Shown: piece after piece, positions 51,924 to 61,655 of the stretch
Layout: each line of letters begins with the position of its first letter
Numbering within the stretch: the first letter of the stretch is position 1
DNA from: a bacterium
Lineage (GTDB): Bacteria; Acidobacteriota; Thermoanaerobaculia; Multivoradales; JAHEKO01
DNA: 64,000 nucleotides
Direction of reading: 5' to 3'
Assembly (NCBI GenBank): GCA_024224155.1
Contig: JAAENP010000004.1
Location: 1 to 64,000, forward strand
The notes under the pieces: generated by a model
Told to the model about the DNA's origin: nothing
Seen by the model: the letters and a program-made list of their open reading frames with translations, nothing else
Databases searched by the model: none
Program-made: the position numbers and the translations under genes

Positions 51924-53764
51924 GAGCCGTGTTGCAGCAGATGCAGCCGGTAGTAGATTCCGCCCAGCGCCATCAACTCCTCGTGACTTCCCTCCTCGCA
52001 GAGATGTCCCTTGTGGAGAACCAGGATTCGATCCGCCTTGCGAATGGTCGAAAGCCGGTGCGCGATGACCAGCGAGGTCCGGTTGGCCAAGAGCCTCTCG
52101 AGCCCGAGCTGAATCAGACGTTCGGTCTCGGTGTCGACCGAAGACGTCGCCTCGTCGAGAATCAGGATGCTCGGCTCATAGGCGAGGGCACGAGCAAAGG
52201 CGATCAGCTGCTTTTGGCCCACCGACAGGCCGGCCCCCCGCTCGCGCACGATCGCATCGAACCCCGAGGGCAGTCGCTCGATGAAATCGAGGGCATGCAC
52301 CTCACGCGCCGCCCGACGCAGGGCCTCGTCGTCGATTCGGCGATTCCCGAGCGCGATGTTTCCCGCTACGGTTCCCGAGAAGAGAAAAATGTCCTGAAGC
52401 ACGACTCCGATGGCGGTCCTCAGCCGGTGCAGATCCCACCGCCTGACATCGACCCCGTCGACCAACACAGCCCCCGAGTCGACGTCGTAGAAGCGTTGCA
52501 CCAGGCTGGCCAGCGTGCTCTTCCCGGCTCCGGTGTGCCCGACGACGGCAACGGTCTCTCCTTCGCCGAGTCGAAACGACATGTCATGCAGGACCTCGTC
52601 GCCGGGGTTGTAGCTAAAGCTGACGTTTCTAAACTCGATGCAGCCCGAAACGGCCTTCGGCTTATGTGCCCCCGGCGGGGACTGGATCTCGGGATCCCGA
52701 TCGGTCAGCTCGAACGTCCTCTCGGAGGCCGCCATCGCCGCTTGCAGGATGTTGTATTTCTCCGAGAGGTCGGCCAGCGGCTGGTAGAAGCGCTGCGCGT
52801 ACTGGAGAAAGGCCACCAGTGCACCGAGGGACAGCACGCCCGAGACCACCTGCCCGCCTCCGTACCAGAGCACCAGAGCGATGCCGAGGGCGGTGGTCAG
52901 CTCGACCGCGGGAAAATAGACGGCGTAGTAGAAAATCGACCGCACGTGAGCGTCGCGATGCGCTCCACTGATCTCGTTCAGCTCGGTCAGTGCGGCCCGC
53001 TCGCGATTGAACAACTGCACGATCGACATACCGCTGATGCTTTCCTGCAGAAAGGAGTTGATCGCCGCGAGCTTGGCGCGAACCTCCCGGTACCACTGCC
53101 GAGCCCGACGCTTGAACCAGAATGTGAGCAAGAAAAGCAGGGGCAGAATGGCAAACGTCACCAGAGCGAGTTTCCAGTTGAACCAGAACAAAACGCAGAC
53201 GATGCCGCCCAGCAGAAACACGTCCCCGAAGATGGAGACCAGGCCCGCCGTGAAGAGCTCGTTGAGGGCATCGATATCATTGGTGACCCGGGTCACCAAC
53301 CTGCCGACCGGATTGCGATCGAAGAACGCCACCGGCAGACGCTGGAGCTTGGAGAACACCTCTATGCGCAGGTCATACATGATCCGCTGTCCCATGAACT
53401 GCATGGTCAGTCCCTGGAGGTAGAGAACACAGAAGGTCACCCCCAGGGCCGCGAGGTAGATGCCGCCCGCCCAGGCCAATCCTTGTTGTGAGGTCAGCTC
53501 GATGCCCCGTGACGCCAGCAAATCGGAAACCAGTCGGCTCACGGCCGAAGGCTCCGCGCCTTCGGCCCCGGGACTGATGAAGAGGTCGAGCGCCACGGCG
53601 GTTGCCAATGGACCGATCAACTGCAAGAGCGACGACAGCACGATCAGGCCGACCGCGGAAGCCGCCATGCCCTTGTGCGGCCAGACGTAGCTCAGAAGCC
53701 GGCTCATCAGACGGGCGTCGTAGCCCCGGCTCTCGGCCGCTAGGAGATCGTCCTCGAGGCTCAT
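51911..53764 (-). CDS. ABC exporter half, BmrD/YheH-like with intact catalytic site
   Basis: A 617-residue fused membrane and ATPase subunit from the ATG at 53764 (a longer frame exists, but MSLEDDLLAAESRGYD is the natural start). Six membrane helices precede the ATPase domain, with Walker A GHTGAGKSTLAS, the signature LSVGQKQLIAFARAL and Walker B ILILDEATSSVD with the catalytic Glu. The LSVGQ variant is typical of the YheH/BmrD/MdlB half of heterodimeric exporters. Its natural partner would be the degenerate half at 39571-41310. Confidence 0.92.
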   Translation of the reverse strand: MSLEDDLLAAESRGYDARLMSRLLSYVWPHKGMAASAVGLIVLSSLLQLIGPLATAVALDLFISPGAEGAEPSAVSRLVSDLLASRGIELTSQQGLAWAGGIYLAALGVTFCVLYLQGLTMQFMGQRIMYDLRIEVFSKLQRLPVAFFDRNPVGRLVTRVTNDIDALNELFTAGLVSIFGDVFLLGGIVCVLFWFNWKLALVTFAILPLLFLLTFWFKRRARQWYREVRAKLAAINSFLQESISGMSIVQLFNRERAALTELNEISGAHRDAHVRSIFYYAVYFPAVELTTALGIALVLWYGGGQVVSGVLSLGALVAFLQYAQRFYQPLADLSEKYNILQAAMAASERTFELTDRDPEIQSPPGAHKPKAVSGCIEFRNVSFSYNPGDEVLHDMSFRLGEGETVAVVGHTGAGKSTLASLVQRFYDVDSGAVLVDGVDVRRWDLHRLRTAIGVVLQDIFLFSGTVAGNIALGNRRIDDEALRRAAREVHALDFIERLPSGFDAIVRERGAGLSVGQKQLIAFARALAYEPSILILDEATSSVDTETERLIQLGLERLLANRTSLVIAHRLSTIRKADRILVLHKGHLCEEGSHEELMALGGIYYRLHLLQHGSEAA

Positions 53765-53909
53765 GGGTCGCGGCACTCTAGCAGTCTGTGATGGTGGTCC
53801 CGACCCCGCAGCGGTCCTCGGGCGCCGCCTCGCTAATTGGCGAATATCGGCACGGCCGGACACCGAACGTCACCTGTGACATTTTGCGCAACGCCGCCCA
53901 TGGCCGGGT

Positions 53910-53918
53910 TGCTATACT
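53910..53918 (+). promoter_or_regulatory. Extended -10 promoter of the pilT-pilC-pilS-pilR operon
   Basis: TG-C-TATACT at 53910-53918 is an extended -10 element with five of six -10 bases. No good -35 is present. Transcription would begin near 53925, just before the leader hairpin. Confidence 0.55.
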
Positions 53919-53926
53919 CTCCGAAA

Positions 53927-53944
53927 TCCGTTGAAAACAACGGA
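53927..53944 (+). promoter_or_regulatory. Leader hairpin upstream of pilT
   Basis: TCCGTTG and CAACGGA form a perfect 7-bp stem closed by an AAAA tetraloop. It would form at the very 5' end of the pilT mRNA. The ribosome-binding site AGGGAG (53949-53954) follows 4 nt later, so the hairpin may protect the message or tune translation. Confidence 0.5.
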
Positions 53945-53962
53945 CTTTAGGGAGTTTCTCGA

Positions 53963-55075
53963 ATGACAACGACGCTCAACGCCTTGCTCAAGGAGATGGT
54001 CAATCAAGGGGCGTCCGACCTCCATATTACGACCAACTCGGCGCCCCAGATACGCATTGACGGCAAGCTCCACGCGCTCAACACGCCCGCCCTCACGCCG
54101 ACCGAGACAAAGAAGCTCGCGTATTCGATACTGACCGACAAGCAGAAGCAGCGCCTCGAGGAGACCTTGGAGCTCGACCTGTCTTTCGGGATCAAGGGGC
54201 TGGCGCGATTTCGCGGCAATATCTTCCATCAACGCGGCGCCGTGGCGGCGGCCTTCCGCCAGATTCCCTACGACATCAAAGGCTTCCGGGAGCTCGGTCT
54301 CCCCACGATCGTCGAGAAGCTGTGCGAGAAGCCTCGCGGCCTCGTCCTGGTTACCGGTCCCACCGGCTCGGGTAAGTCCACGACGCTGGCCGCGATGCTC
54401 GACAAGGTAAACAGCGAAAGACCCGAGCACATCGTCACGATCGAAGATCCCGTCGAATACCTGCACCACCATAAGAAGTGCATCGTCAACCAGCGCGAAC
54501 TGAACGCAGATACGCTCAGCTTTGCCAACTCGCTCAAGTCGGTTCTCCGGCAGGACCCGGACGTCGTACTCATCGGCGAGATGCGGGATCATGAAACCGT
54601 CGAGGCGGCGCTGCGCATCGCCGAGACCGGGCACTTGACCTTCGCGACGCTCCATACGAACTCGGCCGCCCAGACCATCAACCGAATCATCGACATCTTC
54701 CCGGCGCATCAGCAGTCCCAGGTTCGAGTCCAACTCTCGTTCGTCCTCGAAGGCATTCTCTGTCAGTCCCTTCTGCCCCGAGCCAGCGGCACCGGCCGCT
54801 GTATGGCGATGGAGGTCTTGATACCCAACGCTGCGATCCGCAACCTCATTCGTGAGGACAAGATCCACCAGATCTACGGCATGATGCAAACGGGGCAGTC
54901 CAAGTTCGGCATGCAGACCTTCAATCAAGCTCTGGCCGCGCTCTATGCGCGCCGGATCATCGATCTCAAGACCGCCATGAACCGGTCCTCGAAACCAGAC
55001 GAGCTGCAAGAAATGATTGCCCGTAACACCGCCATCGGAAGCCCGGGCGCGAGGCCGGCACGAGCGGCCAGGTAG
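53963..55075 (+). CDS. pilT: Type IV pilus retraction ATPase PilT
   Basis: A 370-residue secretion-type hexameric ATPase that retracts the pilus. The N-terminal PAS-like domain starts with MVNQGASDLHITTNSAPQIRIDGKL. The core has Walker A VTGPTGSGKSTTLAAML, the Asp box TIEDPVEYLHHHKKCIVNQRE, Walker B PDVVLIGEMRDHETVEAAL and the His box HLTFATLHTNSAAQTINRIID. The typical PilT C-terminal AIRNLIREDKIHQIYGMMQTG segment distinguishes it from PilB. It opens the four-gene operon. Confidence 0.97.
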   Translation: MTTTLNALLKEMVNQGASDLHITTNSAPQIRIDGKLHALNTPALTPTETKKLAYSILTDKQKQRLEETLELDLSFGIKGLARFRGNIFHQRGAVAAAFRQIPYDIKGFRELGLPTIVEKLCEKPRGLVLVTGPTGSGKSTTLAAMLDKVNSERPEHIVTIEDPVEYLHHHKKCIVNQRELNADTLSFANSLKSVLRQDPDVVLIGEMRDHETVEAALRIAETGHLTFATLHTNSAAQTINRIIDIFPAHQQSQVRVQLSFVLEGILCQSLLPRASGTGRCMAMEVLIPNAAIRNLIREDKIHQIYGMMQTGQSKFGMQTFNQALAALYARRIIDLKTAMNRSSKPDELQEMIARNTAIGSPGARPARAAR

Positions 55076-55097
55076 CGCCGGATAAGGAGTAGATTCA

Positions 55098-56303
55098 ATG
55101 CCGAGTTTTGTTTGGAAAGGACGGGACCGTCAGGGCGACTTTCAAGAGGGCATTCTTCTGGCCGACTCCAAGGACGCCGCGACGGCGGTGCTGCGTCAGC
55201 AGCAGATCCGGGTCAACAGTCTGCGCGAGAAAGGGCGTGAAATCGCCTTCCTTCCCCGAATTCCCCGCAAGATCAATCAACAGAGGGTCGCGCTCTTCAC
55301 CCGACAGTTCTCGGTAATGCTCGACGCGGGTCTGCCACTCGTGCAATGCCTCGAGATCCTGGGAGAGCAGCAAGAGCATCTGGGTTTCGCCCAGATGTTG
55401 ACGAAAGTGCGATCGGATGTCGAAGGAGGCGCCGCCCTTGCCGAGGCGATGCGCCGCCAGCCCAAGGCTTTCGATGATCTCTACGTAAACATGGTCGCCG
55501 CCGGCGAGGCCGGCGGTATCCTCGACGTCATCCTTCAGAGACTGTCGGTCTACCTGGAGAAAGCAGTCAAGCTCAAGAACCAGGTCAAGTCCGCGATGAT
55601 GTACCCGGTCACGGTCATCACCATCGCCATCGCGGTGGTCTGGATCATTCTGTGGAAGGTCATCCCGGTCTTCGCCCAGCTCTTCGCCGGTCTTGGCGGC
55701 GAGCTTCCGGCATTGACCCGGTGGGTCGTCGCCATGAGCAACTTCCTCGCCAGGTACTCGATCTGGATCATGCTCGCTCTGGTGGCGGCTTTCTTCGCTA
55801 TCCGGGCTTATCACAGAACCGAGAAGGGGGCTCGCGTTCTGGACGGGCTCTTGCTCAAGATCCCTGTCCTGGGGGAGATTCTGCGCAAGATCGCCGTTGC
55901 CCGTTTCTGCCGGACTCTCTCGACGCTGACATCCTCGGGCGTGCCCATTCTCGACGGTCTCGAGATCACCGCCAAGACAGCGGGCAACACGATCATCGAA
56001 GACGCAATCATGGTCACTCGCCGGAGTGTCGAGGAAGGTAAGACCCTAAGTGGCCCACTCGGAGAGACCAAGGTGTTTCCACCGATGGTGGTTCAGATGA
56101 TCAATGTCGGCGAGCAGACCGGTGCTCTGGACCAGATGCTTTCGAAGATCGCCGATTTCTACGAGGACGAGGTCGACACCGCGGTGGCCGGCATGGTCAA
56201 GCTCCTGGAGCCGATCATGATCGTGGTCCTGGGTGCCATCATCGGAACTATCGTGGCCGCCATGTACCTGCCTCTCTACACGATCCTCGGCTCCATCCAA
56301 TAG
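55098..56303 (+). CDS. pilC: Type IV pilus inner-membrane platform protein PilC
   Basis: A 401-residue GspF/PilC platform protein that couples the ATPases to pilin assembly. It has two GspF repeats, each with a cytoplasmic domain (TRQFSVMLDAGLPLVQCLEIL; CRTLSTLTSSGVPILDGLEI) and hydrophobic spans near 170-200, 215-240 and 370-400. The EGGAALAEAMRRQPKAFDDLYVNMVAAGEAGGIL segment is a family hallmark. It follows pilT by 22 nt. Confidence 0.97.
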   Translation: MPSFVWKGRDRQGDFQEGILLADSKDAATAVLRQQQIRVNSLREKGREIAFLPRIPRKINQQRVALFTRQFSVMLDAGLPLVQCLEILGEQQEHLGFAQMLTKVRSDVEGGAALAEAMRRQPKAFDDLYVNMVAAGEAGGILDVILQRLSVYLEKAVKLKNQVKSAMMYPVTVITIAIAVVWIILWKVIPVFAQLFAGLGGELPALTRWVVAMSNFLARYSIWIMLALVAAFFAIRAYHRTEKGARVLDGLLLKIPVLGEILRKIAVARFCRTLSTLTSSGVPILDGLEITAKTAGNTIIEDAIMVTRRSVEEGKTLSGPLGETKVFPPMVVQMINVGEQTGALDQMLSKIADFYEDEVDTAVAGMVKLLEPIMIVVLGAIIGTIVAAMYLPLYTILGSIQ

Positions 56304-56325
56304 GCGCCGAATCAGGAGAGTGCCG

Positions 56326-58041
56326 GTGAGCCCGCAGAGCGTAGGCACCCGGGGAATGGGTCCAGACACGCTGCTGGTGAGGCCCGAGGTGAGGCTGTTC
56401 AACCAGCTGCGCTGGATGATCATCCTGAGGCTGGTGGCAATCACCAGCGTCGTACTGCCCTACTTCCTTCTGCAGCTGGCCGACAGCTCGAGGAGCCTGA
56501 CCTTCGACCTTCTCTTTCGCGGAGCCGGAGTCACCTACGCCGCCAGTCTCGTTTACCTGATCCTCTTGGCGCTGCGCTCGCCAGCGGCCAACGCACAAGC
56601 GTACATTCAGTTCGTCGGCGACCTCGTACTGATATCCGCGCTGGTGTTCTACGTCGGAGGCACATCCAGCCCGTTCACGATCCTCTACCTCATCGTCATC
56701 ACCGAGGCCTCGGTCTTTCTGAGGCGCCGGGCCGGCATTCACGTCGCGAACCTGGCCTGGCTGCTGTACGCGGCCATCGCCCTCGTCACTGCGCAGGGTT
56801 GGGTCTCGGCTCCCGGCGGCCAGGTCTTGCCGGAGATTTCGGCGCTACGCCTGGTCTATTACCTGATCATCCACCTGATCGGATTCTACGCGGTCGCCTT
56901 CATGACCGCGCATCTGGCCGCCAACGTGGCCCGCGCAGAGCGCGCCCTGGAACGCAAGGGCGAACGTCTGGCGGAGCTGCGGGTAGCCTACAGAGATGTA
57001 ATCGAGTCCATTCCGAGCGGACTGATGACGACAGACCAGGGCGGGTTGGTCACCAGCGCCAACATCGCCTCGCAGGAGATCCTTCGCAAATCCTCAGAGC
57101 ACCTGCTCGGCGAGCCGGTGTACGAGATGGGTTTGTTCTCCAAGCAGGCCTGGAACGAGCTCAAGAACGACGCCAATCGGCGACAGCGGACCCGGCTCGA
57201 CACCAGCTACCAGGTCGGGGACGACGAGATCTCGATCGGATACACGCTGAGCCCCCTGAGTGGCGGTGACGGTCCGCTAGCCGGCTTCATTCTGATTTTC
57301 CAGGACCTCTCCGAGTGGCGCCGGCTTCAGGAAGAGATCCGATTGAAGGAGCGGATGGCCGCCGTCGGGCAGATGGCCTCCGGCCTCGCCCACGAGATCG
57401 GCAACCCACTCGCAGCGATCTCGGGCTCCGTCCAGATGCTCTCATCCGGAGTTCCGGAGGCGTCCCCGAAACGCAGGCTGCTCGACATCATCCTCAAGGA
57501 AAGCCAGCGACTGGATCGGACCATCAAGAACTTCCTCCAGTTCGCGCGCCCCAAGGAAGCCGCCAGTGTCAGATTCGACGTAGCCGCCCTGGTCTCGGAA
57601 AACGTCGCCCTGTTGCGCAACAGCGACGAAGTTGACCCGGGGCACGAGATCGAGTTGGCACTCGAACCCGACAGCGTCCACCTGGTCGGCGATCCCGACC
57701 AGATCAGTCAGATCTTCTGGAACCTGGCCCGCAACAGTCTCCGGGCCATGAAGGACGGCGGCAAACTACACATCAGCGGCAGCCTCGTCGATGGCAACTA
57801 TCAACTCGATTTCCTGGACACGGGGTGCGGGATGACGGCCGAGGAAAAGTCCCGGATGTTCCATCCCTTCCGGTCGTACTTCGACAGCGGGACCGGTATC
57901 GGCATGGCCATCGTCTATCGAATCGTCGAAGAGCACAACGGCCAGGTGCACGTCGACAGCCATCCCGACCAGGGCACTCGAATACGCGTCGACCTCCCCG
58001 GCGCCGTAGCCGCTTCCCAACCCGTACCCATGGAGGCCTAG
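56326..58041 (+). CDS. pilS: PilS-type membrane sensor histidine kinase
   Basis: A 571-residue kinase starting at GTG 56326, which has a clear AGGAG ribosome-binding site. Six membrane helices (about residues 25-210) form the sensor, followed by a PAS domain (about 225-340), a dimerisation/phosphoacceptor helix with GLAHEIGNPLAAISGSVQML (His in HEIGNP) and an ATPase domain with NLARNSLRAMKDGG, FLDTGCGMTAEEK and GTGIGMAIVYRIVEEH. It matches PilS kinases that sense pilin levels in the membrane. It pairs with the adjacent pilR, 6 nt downstream. Confidence 0.93.
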   Translation: MSPQSVGTRGMGPDTLLVRPEVRLFNQLRWMIILRLVAITSVVLPYFLLQLADSSRSLTFDLLFRGAGVTYAASLVYLILLALRSPAANAQAYIQFVGDLVLISALVFYVGGTSSPFTILYLIVITEASVFLRRRAGIHVANLAWLLYAAIALVTAQGWVSAPGGQVLPEISALRLVYYLIIHLIGFYAVAFMTAHLAANVARAERALERKGERLAELRVAYRDVIESIPSGLMTTDQGGLVTSANIASQEILRKSSEHLLGEPVYEMGLFSKQAWNELKNDANRRQRTRLDTSYQVGDDEISIGYTLSPLSGGDGPLAGFILIFQDLSEWRRLQEEIRLKERMAAVGQMASGLAHEIGNPLAAISGSVQMLSSGVPEASPKRRLLDIILKESQRLDRTIKNFLQFARPKEAASVRFDVAALVSENVALLRNSDEVDPGHEIELALEPDSVHLVGDPDQISQIFWNLARNSLRAMKDGGKLHISGSLVDGNYQLDFLDTGCGMTAEEKSRMFHPFRSYFDSGTGIGMAIVYRIVEEHNGQVHVDSHPDQGTRIRVDLPGAVAASQPVPMEA

Positions 58042-58047
58042 GAAGCC

Positions 58048-59469
58048 GTGCCGAGCTATCGAATTCTAATTGTCGACGACGAGAACAGCCTGCGGGATTT
58101 CTTGAGAATGCTGCTCGAAGAGCAGGGCTACGCCACCCGCGAGGCGGACTCGGTCGGGGCCGCCCGCTCGGTCCTGGCCGAAGACTCCTTCGACTTGATT
58201 CTCTGCGACATCATGATGCCGGACGGCAGCGGACTCGACCTTCTCAAGGAGATCAAGGAATCTCCCGCCGCCGAAACAGCGGTCATCATGATGACCGCCT
58301 ACAGCTCGACCAAGTCAGCCATCGAGGCCATGAAGCTGGGAGCGTACGACTACGTACCCAAGCCCTTCGACGTCGATGAGCTCAAAGTGATCATCGAAAA
58401 AGCGGTCGAGCGCAACCAGCTCCTGGCCGAGAACGTCTACCTTCGCAAGGAGCTCGAGCAGAAGTACGGCTTTTCCAACATCATCGGCCGCAGCGGGCGC
58501 ATGCAGGAGATCTTCGCCCTCATCGAGCGCGTCAGCCGAACCACCTCGACCGTTCTGGTTCAGGGCGAAAGCGGCACCGGGAAAGAGCTCATCGCACGCG
58601 CGATTCACTTCGCCAGCCCCCGATCTCAGACGCGTTTTCTTTCGATCAACTGCGGCGCTCTTCCTGAGACCCTGCTCGAGAGCGAGCTGTTCGGCCACGA
58701 ACGGGGCGCATTTACCGGGGCGGTCAAAGACAAAAAGGGGCTGTTTCGCGAAGCCGACAAGGGCACGCTGTTCCTGGATGAGCTGGGCGAGATGAGCACC
58801 TCCATGCAAGTGAAGCTCTTGCGCGTCCTCCAGGAAAAGAAGGTGCGCCGGGTGGGCGGTCACGAAGAGGAGCCGGTCGACGTTCGTATCATCGCCGCCA
58901 GCAATCAAGACCTGGAGGGCCTGGTCGAGGCCGGCGAGTTTCGCGAAGACCTCTACTACAGAGTCAACGTCATCCCGATCGAGATCCCCCCATTGCGCCA
59001 CCGGCGAGAAGACATCCCCCTGTTGGTGGACTTCTTCATCAAGAAATACGCGAGTGAGATGGGGATCGAGACTGAGCGTGTCGACCTCGACGCGATGCAC
59101 CTTCTCGAGTCTTACCGATGGCCCGGCAACGTGCGCGAGCTCGAGAATGTCATCGAGCGAGCCCTGGCTCTGACCACCGGCGGCTCGATCGGTGTTCAAG
59201 ACATTCCTGCCCACCTGCGCAATCCGATCAAGCACAAGGACTCCTGGATGGAGCTCCCCGCGGAGGGCATGGACATCGAGGTTCACCTCGAGGGCATCCG
59301 CCGTACGTTGATGTCCCAAGCGTTGGATCGAAGCGGCGGCGTGCAGACCAAGGCTGCCGAGCTGCTCGGAATCAGCTTCCGATCGTTCCGGTACTATGCG
59401 AAGAAGGTCGGGCTCACCGGAAGCGAGGCGCACGAGCTCGACAAACAAGTGGCCATCAAGGGCGCCTAG
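58048..59469 (+). CDS. pilR: Sigma-54-dependent response regulator PilR
   Basis: A 473-residue NtrC-family activator starting at GTG 58048. The receiver domain (about 5-120) has the phosphoacceptor Asp in [13 protein letters not shown]. The AAA+ domain (about 145-375) has Walker [16 protein letters not shown], the sigma-54-contacting GAFTGA loop ([16 protein letters not shown]) and Walker [14 protein letters not shown] Fis-type helix-turn-helix is C-terminal ([22 protein letters not shown]). It should activate pilA-type promoters with PilS. No sigma-54 promoter was identified within the window. Confidence 0.95.
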   Translation: MPSYRILIVDDENSLRDFLRMLLEEQGYATREADSVGAARSVLAEDSFDLILCDIMMPDGSGLDLLKEIKESPAAETAVIMMTAYSSTKSAIEAMKLGAYDYVPKPFDVDELKVIIEKAVERNQLLAENVYLRKELEQKYGFSNIIGRSGRMQEIFALIERVSRTTSTVLVQGESGTGKELIARAIHFASPRSQTRFLSINCGALPETLLESELFGHERGAFTGAVKDKKGLFREADKGTLFLDELGEMSTSMQVKLLRVLQEKKVRRVGGHEEEPVDVRIIAASNQDLEGLVEAGEFREDLYYRVNVIPIEIPPLRHRREDIPLLVDFFIKKYASEMGIETERVDLDAMHLLESYRWPGNVRELENVIERALALTTGGSIGVQDIPAHLRNPIKHKDSWMELPAEGMDIEVHLEGIRRTLMSQALDRSGGVQTKAAELLGISFRSFRYYAKKVGLTGSEAHELDKQVAIKGA

Positions 59470-59486
59470 GGGCCGGCCAGTCCTGG

Positions 59487-60329
59487 CTAAGCGATATCGC
59501 GCTTCTTGGCCGCGCTCACCGCGCCGCGGCGGACGCGGATCATCTCGGCGAGAATCGAGACCGCGAGCTCTCCGGGCAGATCGGCCCCGATCGACAGTCC
59601 GATGGGCGCGCAGAGGTCGCGCTCGTCCGGATCGAGACCGCGATCGAGGAGCTCCCTTCGCACTCGCTCGACCTTGCGCTTGCTTCCCATCAGACCCAGG
59701 TAAACCAGGCGCTCCAGACGTTGCTTCAGGATCGAGGTCAGGGCGGCCAGGTCGGTCTCCCAGCAGCGGCTGACCACCGCGACATAGAGCTCCCGATCGG
59801 CCTCGCTTTCGAGAAAGGGCCGCGAATGTTCGCGGTCGATCGCGACGATCTTCGTGCCGGCGGGAAAGAGATCCGGCTCTCGAAACTCCTCGCGATCATC
59901 GGCAACCAGGACATCGAAATCGCAGAGCTCTGCATTGCGGGCCAGTGCCTGGCCGACCGGACCACCACCGCAGATCGCGAGGAGTGGTTTGCTCACAAGA
60001 ACCTCCAGGAAGACCTCGACGAGACCCCCGCAGACCATACCGGTAGCCTCGCCTCGCACCGCGGTCTCGGTTAGATAGTAGCGCTTGACCTCGGACTGGG
60101 GATCGCGCTCGGCGAGCTTCGCCTTAGCATCGTCCCTGACCAGCGCCTCGAACGCGCCGCCACCGAGGTTGCCGTAGGTCGAACCGTCGGTCCGAACCAG
60201 GAGCTTCCACCCTGGCTTGCCCGGGCTCGAGCCCTCGGTTCGAACCACCTGGCAAAGAGCGGTGCGGCCTTGGCGCCGCACGCTGTCCTCGGTTTCCTTG
60301 AGAACCTCTGACGGAGTCGGAAGCTTCAT
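59487..60329 (-). CDS. XdhC/CoxI-family molybdenum enzyme maturation protein
   Basis: A 280-residue protein of the XdhC/CoxI family, which inserts or sulfurates molybdenum cofactor in xanthine dehydrogenase/CO dehydrogenase-type enzymes. The N-terminal domain has VVRTEGSSPGKPGWKLLV and GNLGGGAFEALV. The C-terminal Rossmann domain has LAICGGGPVGQALARNAEL and VDDRE-like ADDREEF segments, ending with ISAVRRGA-type residues. No dehydrogenase gene is in the window, but moeA lies about 1.3 kb away. Convergent with pilR. Confidence 0.9.
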   Translation of the reverse strand: MKLPTPSEVLKETEDSVRRQGRTALCQVVRTEGSSPGKPGWKLLVRTDGSTYGNLGGGAFEALVRDDAKAKLAERDPQSEVKRYYLTETAVRGEATGMVCGGLVEVFLEVLVSKPLLAICGGGPVGQALARNAELCDFDVLVADDREEFREPDLFPAGTKIVAIDREHSRPFLESEADRELYVAVVSRCWETDLAALTSILKQRLERLVYLGLMGSKRKVERVRRELLDRGLDPDERDLCAPIGLSIGADLPGELAVSILAEMIRVRRGAVSAAKKRDIA

Positions 60330-60356
60330 TTCGCGAACACCCCGGTCCCGCGCTCT

Positions 60357-60719
60357 CTAGTCGGACGGAGAGGAGGCCTTCGCCGAGGAGCTCTCCGCCG
60401 GAGCCCGGCTCGAGCCGCTCGAACCGCCGGCGTCTTTCGACTTGTCGGCGCCTTTCGATTCCGCCGAATCGGCCGCCTTGCTCGAACCGGCCGCGGCCTT
60501 TCCCGCCCCGCTCTCATCCGGTTTCCCCGGCGCCTTGCCCTTGCCCGCGTAGTCGGTCACGTACCAACCGCTGCCCTTGAACTGAAAGGCCGGCGCCGAC
60601 ATCAGCTTCTTCACCTCCCCACCGCACTTGGGACATTCGGCCATTACGGAATCGGAGCTCAACTGGAGGTGCTCGGTGTGCTCTCCGCATTCAATGCACT
60701 CGTACTCGAAAATCGGCAT
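60357..60719 (-). CDS. FmdB-family zinc-ribbon protein
   Basis: A 120-residue protein from the ATG at 60719, starting MPIFEYECIECGEHTEHLQL. The zinc knuckles are Cys8-x2-Cys11 and Cys29-x2-Cys32. Residues 50-60 contain FKGSGWYVTDYAGKGK, the conserved FmdB/CxxC_CxxC_SSSS motif. The long C-terminal tail (about 65-120) is Ser/Ala/Lys/Glu-rich and disordered. FmdB was named as a possible regulator of formylmethanofuran dehydrogenase, but the bacterial role is unknown. Confidence 0.88.
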   Translation of the reverse strand: MPIFEYECIECGEHTEHLQLSSDSVMAECPKCGGEVKKLMSAPAFQFKGSGWYVTDYAGKGKAPGKPDESGAGKAAAGSSKAADSAESKGADKSKDAGGSSGSSRAPAESSSAKASSPSD

Positions 60720-60745
60720 GGATGAAACTCCGAGCCAGCCGGCGG

Positions 60746-61537
60746 TCAGCCGGAAAAAATATCGTCCTCCGACTTCAATTGCACCTTGACCTGCGCTGTT
60801 GCTTCGGAATCGACCGCGGGCGACTGGCGCCGGACGAGATGCAGAATCTGGAAAGCATAAAGGAGTTTGACGTTTTCCGCAGCACTCAGAGGCTCCAGTG
60901 AGCAGAGATCGTAGAACGACTTCTTGCCGTCGACGGCAATCAGGAGCCGGTAGGCATTCGAGTCGAGTCCGATCTCGATCAGGTCCTCCCACTGAAAAGT
61001 GGCTTCGAACACGGTCGAGCGCTTGCCCAGGCGCTCGACCAGGGGCCTCGCCTCGGGGGCCTGCCGGATGCCGTCGAAGATGACCCGCCGGAGCGGCAGC
61101 TGAATGCGCACTCTCTGGGATCTCTCCTCGTCGGCGCCGACGTTGAAACTGACTTCACCGTCCTGCCAGAAGAAGAGACTCCACACGATCTCCTCGATAT
61201 GGGCCTGAATAGCCTGGTAGACCTGGCGTGGGGTCAGGATCCCGAGCTCGAGCAGCAGCACCCCGAATCGCTTCTCGCTGGAGGAGCGAGCGCTGGCCAC
61301 GACCTGGTAGTCCTCCTCGGTGAGCTTGCCGGAGCGCTTGAGATACTCGCCGAGGCTGTCGCCCCGGTCGGTCGAGGCGGCATGAACGACCAATCCGTCC
61401 TGAAGCACGATCTTCTTCACCACCGTCCCCTGCTTCGCCTGAATGGTTCCCCCGACTCGAAAGCGGTGCACCGTGTAGAGCATCTCCGGGAGAGTGACCT
61501 CTCTCAAACTTGCTCGATATTCGAACTTGCGGTTCAT
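60746..61537 (-). CDS. DUF4388 (PATAN-like) domain protein
   Basis: A 263-residue protein. The N-terminal DUF4388 domain (about 5-100) shows LREVTLPEMLYTVHRFRVGGTIQAKQGTVVKKIVLQDGLVVHAAS and SLGEYLKRSGKL, the PATAN pattern found in motility and signalling proteins. The middle helical part (about 100-200) includes LLLELGILTPRQVYQAIQAHIEEIVWSLFFW, the helix that commonly follows. The C-terminus has a second globular region. DUF4388 proteins are common beside gliding and pilus regulators, so a link to motility is possible. Confidence 0.75.
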   Translation of the reverse strand: MNRKFEYRASLREVTLPEMLYTVHRFRVGGTIQAKQGTVVKKIVLQDGLVVHAASTDRGDSLGEYLKRSGKLTEEDYQVVASARSSSEKRFGVLLLELGILTPRQVYQAIQAHIEEIVWSLFFWQDGEVSFNVGADEERSQRVRIQLPLRRVIFDGIRQAPEARPLVERLGKRSTVFEATFQWEDLIEIGLDSNAYRLLIAVDGKKSFYDLCSLEPLSAAENVKLLYAFQILHLVRRQSPAVDSEATAQVKVQLKSEDDIFSG

Positions 61538-61655
61538 CGGCTTTAGAGGTCCCGATCGGCCATCTGTCGGGTTTCTGCCGCGGTCAATATAGCATCGGAG
61601 TAAGCCGAGACTCTGTTAACCGGCACACATCCACCAATTCTGTAGAGTACGCCGA

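Noticed and set aside
51614-53491. 625-codon plus-strand ORF
   Set aside because: It is antisense to the ABC exporter half, whose ATPase motifs are unmistakable.
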